Source: Terriglobia bacterium (GTDB lineage Bacteria; Acidobacteriota; Terriglobia; UBA7540). Taken from it: 13,552 bases of DNA. Where the stretch lies: the NCBI GenBank assembly GCA_030042795.1, contig JASHYZ010000667.1, forward strand, positions 1 to 13,552, in the 5' to 3' direction. The position numbers and the translations under genes are program-made. Numbering within the stretch: the stretch's first letter is position 1; every line of letters begins with the position of its first letter. The notes beneath the pieces are model-generated. The model was not told the origin of the DNA. It worked only from the letters and a program-made list of their open reading frames with translations, and did no database searches. Positions 7,942 to 13,552 of this stretch are shown piece after piece.

Positions 7942-8421
7942 TCATTGATGGGGGAGTCTAACTCCAGCGGGCATGCTACTGCCTTTGACAATTATTTTGG
8001 GGTCGATGCTTTGCCCATTCACAGTCGCCTGATAGGTGTACGTGTAAGGCGGCGGCGACGTTAGGACCCGGCAACTGGAGTTCTGCCCAGACCCATTTCC
8101 GAATTGGCACCCGTTCTGGAACAAGTTAACGTTCTGCACAAAGGCAAAGCTCCACGTGGCGCCTGACGGCAGACTGGAGGTAATCACTGATACCAGGTCA
8201 CCGCCTTGCACACAGGTATTGTTCTCATTGGTGCTGGGAGTTACGCTCGGTACTCCCTGACCATTGACGGTAACTGTTAGATACAAGGTATAGCTGCCGG
8301 TGTGTGAGGTGCAGTTGCCTGGAGCGGATGTGCCGGGCGTGGCGCTTCCCAACACTGGAACTAGTGATGCTATACCCAAAGCCGCCATGAAGCGGATTGC
8401 TGTCGCAAGAGTGTTTTTCAT
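7942..8421 (-). CDS. Small secreted cysteine-containing protein, function unknown
   Basis: The product has 159 residues. The N-terminus is a Sec-type signal (MKNTLATAIRFMAALGIASL, cleavage probably near GSA-TP, ~27). The mature part is Ser/Thr/Asn/Gly-rich with beta-strand character (YTLYLTVTVNGQGV, TWSFAFVQNVNLF, YTYTYQATVNGQS). Its four cysteines (37, 70, 105, 117) could form two disulfides after export. The start is well supported: AAAGGAGGGG ends 3 nt before ATG 8421, with an AGGAGG core 5 nt away. It converges on the kinase gene with an 80-bp gap and is divergent from the S53 peptidase gene across a 465-bp non-coding region. I do not recognise a family. The low-complexity, Asn/Ser-rich composition fits a small extracellular or surface protein. 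It is probably a real gene because of the signal peptide and strong ribosome-binding site. Confidence 0.7.
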   Translation of the reverse strand: MKNTLATAIRFMAALGIASLVPVLGSATPGTSAPGNCTSHTGSYTLYLTVTVNGQGVPSVTPSTNENNTCVQGGDLVSVITSSLPSGATWSFAFVQNVNLFQNGCQFGNGSGQNSSCRVLTSPPPYTYTYQATVNGQSIDPKIIVKGSSMPAGVRLPHQ

Positions 8422-8539
8422 GGTCCCCTCCTTTCGCTATTTGCCAAGCAGCCACCGCGGGTACAGCGGCGCGCCTAGACGTTTGACCTTATCAGGCTAT
8501 CGGCCTGGACGCAAGGCATAGCCCGACTGATAGTGGGTC

Positions 8540-8628
8540 AGTTTGACGTAGGGGCGGCCCTTGTGGCCGCCCATTTCAAGGCAGCGCCGTTACTTGGGCG
8601 GCCACAAGGGCCGCCCCTACGTCAAACT
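8540..8628. repeat. Perfect 34-bp inverted repeat, MITE-like
   Basis: Arms 8540-8573 and 8595-8628 are exact reverse complements (34 of 34) around a 21-nt loop. Each arm begins or ends with AGTTTGACGTAGGGGCGG and is itself a hairpin: GGGCGGCC (8552-8559) pairs with GGCCGCCC (8565-8572) over CTTGT, and 8596-8603 pairs with 8609-8616 over ACAAG. The sequence could therefore fold as one long stem or two short ones. It is not placed to terminate either flanking gene and lacks a U-tract. The core GTAGGGGCGGCCCTTGTGGC recalls intergenic palindromes dispersed in diverse bacteria. No transposase is nearby, so a non-autonomous element is inferred. Confidence 0.8.
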
Positions 8629-8877
8629 TCGCGAAGCTGATCGAGTTGCGTGTTGCAGACCGCGGCAGAGAAGCCGCTTGCAGCAACCGCTCGAGACCAC
8701 GCGAGCAATGAGGCTGGAGCAGGTCAGAGCGAGATTCCTGCGCTGCGCCCCACCCGGCGTCGGAATGACGCGGCGCTGTAACAGTTGGTACTAAAGTCCT
8801 CCCACGGCACACCACTCAAGTACGTGTTCGACAGCGCCGATGTACTCCAAGACCGGCAAGTGTCTGCCGCCGGCCGT

Positions 8878-8883
8878 GGAGGG
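8878..8883 (+). promoter_or_regulatory. Shine-Dalgarno deciding the S53 peptidase start
   Basis: GGAGGG is followed by CGT and ATG 8887. The spacing is short but this is the only good site in the open frame, and translation from 8887 immediately gives a signal peptide. Confidence 0.55.
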
Positions 8884-8886
8884 CGT

Positions 8887-11800
8887 ATGCGCGGGAGAAT
8901 TCGGACAGGACTTGAACTGGCTGGCGTGCTGCTCATTTTCGCGAGAACCTATTCAATTGCGGCCCAGATGCCAGCGTTGGATGCGGCACCAGGCGAATTC
9001 GCTACGCTCAGGGGCAATACTCGCCCGGAAGCAACTGCAGCCAACGACCGCGGGCGAGTGTCTGATGACATGCCGCTCGACCACCTGATGCTGCAGTTGC
9101 GCCGCAGTCCGGAGCGCGAGCAAGCTCTCCAGCAATTCATCCAAGACGTCCACAATCCCAAGTCGCCGCTGTTCCATCATTGGATCACAGCGGCTGAATT
9201 TGGGAAGGCATACGGCGCAACCGCGGCTGAAACCGACGCCGTGACGAGCTGGCTCGAGTCGCAGGGATTCAAGGTCAACCTCGTGTATCCCAACCAGATG
9301 GTAATCGACTTCAGCGGTTCGGCGGGCCAGATCCGTCAAGCCTTCCGGGTGGAAATCCACAACCTGATGGTGAACGGCGAACCTCACATCGCCAATATGA
9401 GTGACCCGCAGATTCCGGTGGAATTGGTTTCAACGGTGGCGGGCGTGGTTTCTCTGAATGACTTCCGGCCTCACCCCATGCTCAGGCAGCGCGCCGGTTT
9501 CCGTGCCAATTACACCGATAAGGAAGGCTACTATCCGATTGTGCCGGCGGACCTGGCGACAATCTACAACCTAAACCCTGCTTTTACGGCAGGCTATTCG
9601 GGACAGGGCCAGACGGTCGTGCTGGTGGAGGACACCGATCTTTACACCACGGCGGATTGGAATACTTTTCGCTCTGTGATGGGCCTCGCCTCGGCTTATC
9701 CGGCGGGTTCCCTTGCACAGGTTCATCCCCCGAGCAACACGAATAACTGCACCGATCCGGGCTACAACAGCGACGACATCGAAGCCACGCTGGATGTGGA
9801 ATGGGCGAGCGCGGCGGCTCCCAGCGCTAGCATCGAGCTCGCCTCCTGTTCGGACACTGACACCAACTTCGGCGGTTTCATCGCCTTGCAAAATCTCCTG
9901 AATGCTATCGGCACGCCGCCGGCGATCGTCAGCATCAGTTACGGCGAGTCGGAGTCCTATCTGGGTGCTTCCTTCAACGCCTACATCAGTTCCCTGTACC
10001 AACAGGCTGTGACCGAAGGCGTCTCGGTGTTCGTCTCTTCGGGCGATGAGGGCGCGGCCAGTTCTGACGCTGACCAGGCTTACGCTCAAAGCGGAATCTC
10101 GGTCAGCGGTTTCACGTCGACGCCTTACAACGTGTCCGTGGGCGGCACTGACTTTGCCGACACGTACGAGGGCGCGAACGCCACCTATTGGAACTCAACC
10201 AATACCGCCAACTACGGGTCAGCTCGTTCATATGTTCCTGAGATTCCCTGGAACGACTCCTGCGCCAGCGTGCTCATCGCCGATTACACCGGGATGTTAC
10301 CCACCTCCGGCTCCGGCAGTTTGTGCGACCACGGCTACTACATCACCACGGCTTCAGGCAGCGGCGGCCCCAGCGGTTGTGCGAGCGGCGCGCCGGATGT
10401 GGCGGGCGTGGTGGGCGGCACTTGCGTGGGATATCCCAAGCCGTCATGGCAGTCCGGCATGATCGGCAATCCGAACGATGGCGTACGCGACATCCCTGAC
10501 GTCTCGCTATTCGCTGCCAACGGAGTCTGGAGCCATTACTACGTCTTCTGCTTTTCTGACCCGAGCTACGGCATGAATTGCAACGGCACTCCCGACACAT
10601 GGGCGGGCGCCGGCGGGACGTCATTTGCTTCTCCGATCATGGCGAGCATCCAGTCGCTGGTCAACCAGGCTTCCGGCAGCAATTGGGGTAATCCGGATTC
10701 CGCCTATTACGCGCTCGCGGCGGCGGAATACGGCTCCGGCAACGCATCTTGCAGCTCCGCCCTTGGAAACGCGGTGGGCACCAACTGCATCTTTTACGAC
10801 GTAACTCCGCTTCCGCTACTCTACACTGGTTCGGGCACGGGAGCAGATATCGATGTTCCCTGCTTCGGGTTGAGTTGCTATAAACCCTCGGGAGCCTGGG
10901 GAGTGCTCTCCTCAACGGGCCAAACGCTCACCTCGGCGGAGGTCACAAATCTTGGAAGCGGATACACCAGCGCTCCTTCCTGCACCCTGAGTGGCGGAGG
11001 AGGATCGGAAGCGGCCTGCAGCGCCAGCCTATCGGGCGTGGTTACGTCCGCCAGAGTTGTGAATGGCGGTTCCGGGTACACCTCATATCCAGATTGCACG
11101 CTGACAGGTGGCGGAGGCACGGGCGCGACCTGCATCGCTTACAATTGCACCAACTATCAGGTGTGTTACGTGGCCGTAGCCAGCTATGGAAGCGGCTACA
11201 CGTCCGCGCCCAAATGCACGATCAGCGGAGGGGGAGGAACGGGTGCCACTTGCGCGGTCACCGAAGCTAAAGGGATCGCGGTGAGCCTCACTGCCGCCGG
11301 CAGCGATTACACAACCATGCCCCACTGCACTCTAAGCGGTGGCGGGGGAACGGGCGGGACCTGCGCAGCATTTGCGATTAACAGCAGTAAGGGCTATCAG
11401 GCTGCGTTCAGCGCCTCCACCGGGTGGGATTTCGCCACGGGCATTGGTACCGTCAATGCCGCCAACCTAGTGAACAGTTTCATACCGGGTTCCGTATCCT
11501 TCTCCTCACTTCGACTCGCATTTTCACCCCAAACTCTTGCAACCATAAGCGCCCCGCAGAGCGTCACGCTGACAAACGTCGGCACAGGTAGCCTCACGAT
11601 TTCAGCGGTCGCGATCAGCGGTCCAAACGCCAGTGACTTTACCAAGAGCGCCGATTCCTGCACCGGGGCGACGGTGGCTCCCCAGGGTACCTGCTCCGTC
11701 AGCGTCACGTTTACGCCTTCCGCTGGCGGCAACCGCGGTGCGTCACTGAATTTCACTGACGGCGCAGCGAACAGTCCGCAGATCGTGAGCTTGACCGGAA

Positions 11801-13552
11801 CTGGCGCGGGAGTGAATGTGACTCTGTCGCCCACATCGCTAACCTTCGCGTCCCAAGATACCGGCACCGGGAGCAGCGCACAGACGGCTACTCTAACGAA
11901 CACCGGAAAGACCACATTGCAAATCAGCAGCATCGCGCTTGGCGGATTCGATCCATCCCCATTCGCGCAAACCCATACCTGCGGCGCCACCCTGAGCGCG
12001 GGAGCAAGTTGCACCATTTCTGTGACCTTTGCACCCAGCGCCGCCGGGCTCGCCAGCGCGACGCTGACTGTGACAGACGACGCTACCGGAGGCTCACAAA
12101 GTCTCACTCTCTTGGGGACGGGCGTGGCTGCGCCCGTCGTGGGTCTCAGCCCGAGCACGCTTACCTTCGGCACGCAAGGAGTGGGGACGCCCAGCGCTGC
12201 CCAGACGGTGACGCTTCACAACACCGGCACGGCGGCGCTTAGCATTACGAGTATCGCCTTCGGGGGTACGAATCCTGGCCAATTCAGCCAGAGCCACGCC
12301 TGCGGCGCCACGCTCAGCGCCGGCGCCCAGTGCACGATCTCGGTTACGTTCAAGCCGACAACGGCCGGCAGCATGAGCGCATCGGTAACGATCACCGATA
12401 ACGCCCCCAACAGTCCTCAGTCGATCACCCTGAGCGGAACTGGAGTGCGTCCCACGGTGAGCGTTTCTCCCTCAAGCCTCAGTTTTGGATCGCAAGCCGT
12501 AGAGGGATCCACTAGCTCGCAAACCGTGATGCTGACCAACACGAGCGCAGTGACGCTCAACATCACCAGCATTGCCGTGACGGGCACGAATCCGCATCAG
12601 TTCGTTCAGAGCAGCACTTGCGGCACCACGCTCAGCGCCGGCGCCAATTGCACCGTGTCCGTGACCTTTGCGCCTACGGCGCCTGCCAGCATGAGCGCCT
12701 CGCTGACCTTTACCGACAGCACCGCCAGCAGTTCCCAGTCGGTCGCCTTAACCGGCACCGGTACGGGCCCCGCCGTCTCGCTGAGCACGTCGAGTATCAC
12801 CTTTGCCAATCAGGCCCTCAACACTACGAGTGCAGCGCAGGTCGTGACTGTGACGAACACCGGTAACACAGCATTGAGCATCAGTAGCATCGCGCTGACG
12901 GGTAGCTATGCAAATGCTTTTGGCGAAACCACCACTTGCGGTTCCAGCCTGAGCGCCGGAGCTAAATGCATGATCTCGGTTACTTTCACCCCTGGTCTCA
13001 CCGGGAAGTCGACAGCCGCACTCACCCTGACCGATAATGCTCCGCAGAGCCCGCAGAGCCTCAGTCTAAGCGGGACTGGAGTAACTGCGCCGGCGGTTAC
13101 TATCAGCCCGACCTCACTGAGTTTTGGATCGCAAGCGGTGGGCACGTCGAGCAACTACAAGCAGGTGAACCTCTGGAATACAGGCTCGGCCACACTCAGC
13201 ATCAAGAGCATTGCCCTGACGGGCACGAATCCGCATCAGTTCGTGCAGAGCAATACCTGCACAGCGACCCTCACCCCGGGCTCCGTTTGCAGCTTTTGGG
13301 TGACCTTTGCGCCCACGGCGCCTGGCAGCATGAGCGCCTCGCTTACGATCACGGACAATGCCGGCAACAGTTCCCAGTCGGTCGCCTTAACTGGCCCCGG
13401 TACAGGTCCCGCCGTCTCGTTGAGCCTGTCGAGCATCGTCTTCGCTAACCAGACCCTCAGCACCACGAGCTCGTTGCGCGTGGTGACGATTACGAACACC
13501 GGCAACGCGACACTGAGCATCAGCAGCATCGCCATAACGGGCGCCAACGCCA
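8887..13552 (+). CDS. Giant secreted S53 (sedolisin/kumamolisin-like) peptidase with Ig-like repeat tail, 3' incomplete
   Basis: This frame stays open for 1555 codons to the right edge, so the stop is outside the window. The signal peptide is MRGRIRTGLELAGVLLIFA and following residues (1-~26). An activation pro-domain covers ~39-198 (LRGNTRPEA, NDRG, SPLFHHWITAAEFG, WLESQGF, VIDFSGSAGQIRQAF, DPQIPVEL). The peptidase domain runs ~215-866. Triad residues fit the family: E299 and D303 in IEATLDVEW (E-x3-D spacing), oxyanion Asp D387 in SSGDEGA, and S579 in GGTSFASP. The family's calcium-site motif appears as TGWDFATGIGTVNA (~847-860). Between S579 and that motif lies an insertion of four Cys-containing GSGYT repeats, making the domain far longer than the usual ~370 residues. 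From 870 onward come Ig-like units of the HYDIN/ASH ('choice-of-anchor D') kind. It is probably an acid-acting extracellular endopeptidase; the repeats may serve binding or anchoring. Confidence 0.93.
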   Translation, partial: MRGRIRTGLELAGVLLIFARTYSIAAQMPALDAAPGEFATLRGNTRPEATAANDRGRVSDDMPLDHLMLQLRRSPEREQALQQFIQDVHNPKSPLFHHWITAAEFGKAYGATAAETDAVTSWLESQGFKVNLVYPNQMVIDFSGSAGQIRQAFRVEIHNLMVNGEPHIANMSDPQIPVELVSTVAGVVSLNDFRPHPMLRQRAGFRANYTDKEGYYPIVPADLATIYNLNPAFTAGYSGQGQTVVLVEDTDLYTTADWNTFRSVMGLASAYPAGSLAQVHPPSNTNNCTDPGYNSDDIEATLDVEWASAAAPSASIELASCSDTDTNFGGFIALQNLLNAIGTPPAIVSISYGESESYLGASFNAYISSLYQQAVTEGVSVFVSSGDEGAASSDADQAYAQSGISVSGFTSTPYNVSVGGTDFADTYEGANATYWNSTNTANYGSARSYVPEIPWNDSCASVLIADYTGMLPTSGSGSLCDHGYYITTASGSGGPSGCASGAPDVAGVVGGTCVGYPKPSWQSGMIGNPNDGVRDIPDVSLFAANGVWSHYYVFCFSDPSYGMNCNGTPDTWAGAGGTSFASPIMASIQSLVNQASGSNWGNPDSAYYALAAAEYGSGNASCSSALGNAVGTNCIFYDVTPLPLLYTGSGTGADIDVPCFGLSCYKPSGAWGVLSSTGQTLTSAEVTNLGSGYTSAPSCTLSGGGGSEAACSASLSGVVTSARVVNGGSGYTSYPDCTLTGGGGTGATCIAYNCTNYQVCYVAVASYGSGYTSAPKCTISGGGGTGATCAVTEAKGIAVSLTAAGSDYTTMPHCTLSGGGGTGGTCAAFAINSSKGYQAAFSASTGWDFATGIGTVNAANLVNSFIPGSVSFSSLRLAFSPQTLATISAPQSVTLTNVGTGSLTISAVAISGPNASDFTKSADSCTGATVAPQGTCSVSVTFTPSAGGNRGASLNFTDGAANSPQIVSLTGTGAGVNVTLSPTSLTFASQDTGTGSSAQTATLTNTGKTTLQISSIALGGFDPSPFAQTHTCGATLSAGASCTISVTFAPSAAGLASATLTVTDDATGGSQSLTLLGTGVAAPVVGLSPSTLTFGTQGVGTPSAAQTVTLHNTGTAALSITSIAFGGTNPGQFSQSHACGATLSAGAQCTISVTFKPTTAGSMSASVTITDNAPNSPQSITLSGTGVRPTVSVSPSSLSFGSQAVEGSTSSQTVMLTNTSAVTLNITSIAVTGTNPHQFVQSSTCGTTLSAGANCTVSVTFAPTAPASMSASLTFTDSTASSSQSVALTGTGTGPAVSLSTSSITFANQALNTTSAAQVVTVTNTGNTALSISSIALTGSYANAFGETTTCGSSLSAGAKCMISVTFTPGLTGKSTAALTLTDNAPQSPQSLSLSGTGVTAPAVTISPTSLSFGSQAVGTSSNYKQVNLWNTGSATLSIKSIALTGTNPHQFVQSNTCTATLTPGSVCSFWVTFAPTAPGSMSASLTITDNAGNSSQSVALTGPGTGPAVSLSLSSIVFANQTLSTTSSLRVVTITNTGNATLSISSIAITGANA
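10954..11364 (+). repeat. Four GSGYT...GGGGTGATC repeats inside the peptidase domain
   Basis: Four 66-bp (22-residue) cores lie at 10954-11019, 11068-11133, 11188-11253 and 11299-11364, spaced 111-120 bp. The consensus is GSGYTSAP-C-TLSGGGG-TGAT-C. Each core has two cysteines at fixed positions, suggesting one disulfide per repeat. The first copy ends SEAAC and the fourth begins GSDYTTMP, so the outer copies are the most diverged. Similar 'GxGYTsaP...GGGGtGA' repeats occur in tail-fibre-like and surface proteins, probably as extended beta structures. Confidence 0.85.
11494..13552 (+). repeat. Tandem HYDIN/ASH-type Ig-like domain repeats (six full, seventh cut)
   Basis: Units begin near 11494, 11812, 12130, 12448, 12769, 13084 and 13408, giving lengths of 318, 318, 318, 321, 315 and 324 bp. 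The consensus per unit is V-LSP-SL-FG-Q-VGT-S--Q-VTLTNTG, then LSISSIAL-G, F-Q---CG-TLSAGA-C-ISVTF-PT--GSMSASLTITD, S-QSV-LTGTG. Each has one conserved Cys pair (TCG...C-ISV). Unit 1 is the most diverged. Units 4/6 and 5/7 resemble each other most at DNA level. The array runs off the right edge, so the full number is unknown. Confidence 0.88.

Larger units (their letters stand above)
8422..8886. other. Non-coding divergent region with palindromic repeats
   Basis: This 465-bp stretch lies between two genes that point away from each other. It should hold both promoters, but I could not pick convincing -35/-10 pairs. It contains the 34-bp perfect inverted repeat (8540-8628), an imperfect palindrome (8641-8694: TCGAG-TTGC pairs with GCAA-C-cg-CTCGA, enclosing GCGGC/GCCGC) and a GATTCC...GGAATGAC segment (8729-8769). 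Short open frames here are products of the GC-rich repeats and show no coding signature. The frame of the peptidase gene is open back to a TAA at 8779-8781, but no signal-like sequence precedes 8887. Confidence 0.6.

Noticed and set aside
8561..8815. Short open frames on both strands in the divergent gap
   Set aside because: They consist largely of the inverted repeat and its palindromic neighbours, with no signal peptide, domain or supporting ribosome-binding site.
11397..12173. Long minus-strand open frame (258 codons) opposite the Ig repeats, with similar ones at 12606-12809, 12906-13154 and 13236-13547
   Set aside because: Antisense shadows of a GC-rich tandem repeat. The same frame recurs in each unit, and the plus strand carries an uninterrupted, recognisable protein.
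10954..13552. Regularly spaced repeats that might suggest a CRISPR array
   Set aside because: Repeat periods are multiples of three, the copies diverge at synonymous and conservative positions, and everything is in one open frame. They are protein repeats.

Overview
The window looks like chromosomal DNA from a soil-type member of the Acidobacteriota. This is an inference from gene content, since no rRNA or tRNA is present. The pointers are a GC-rich sequence, a PknB-type kinase fused to TolB-like and TPR regions, a very large sedolisin (S53) peptidase with HYDIN/ASH-like Ig repeats, a BON/glycine-zipper protein, an LssY_C-domain protein, and small secreted proteins of a kind common in that phylum.

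Layout. 2-1000 (+) is the 3' part of a PQQ-dependent sugar (sorbosone-type) dehydrogenase. 1055-1180 is an intergenic inverted-repeat element. 1236-1910 (+) is a Tat-exported protein matching only the first cupin of an oxalate decarboxylase. 1970-2863 (+) and 2954-4231 (+) are two exported proteins that appear to share one beta-rich domain, fused to BON plus a glycine zipper in the first and to LssY_C in the second. 4306-4743 (-) is a small secreted protein converging on them. 4964-7861 (+) is the receptor-like Ser/Thr kinase with TPRs, starting divergently from the small gene. 7942-8421 (-) is a cysteine-containing secreted protein of unknown function. 8422-8886 is a 465-bp non-coding divergent region with a perfect 34-bp inverted repeat and further palindromic debris. 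8887 to the right edge (+) is one uninterrupted frame of 1555 codons without a stop, encoding the S53 peptidase and its repeat tail.

How the genes relate. Most products with a visible N-terminus carry an export signal (Tat for the cupin, Sec-like for the others), and the kinase has a single membrane span. The window therefore reads as a cell-envelope and secretome region, not as one pathway. Only the BON gene and the LssY_C gene, 90 bp apart, look like an operon.

Most notable. (1) The S53 catalytic domain is split by four cysteine-paired GSGYT/GGGG repeats between the catalytic Ser and the calcium-site motif. (2) Its Ig tail shows a two-unit higher-order duplication of about 636-639 bp. (3) The oxalate-decarboxylase-like gene is reduced to one cupin but keeps all metal ligands and the lid glutamate. 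(4) The neighbouring BON and LssY_C proteins appear to be built on the same domain. I see no CRISPR array, prophage, transposase or defence system, and nothing that clearly amounts to a new multi-gene system.
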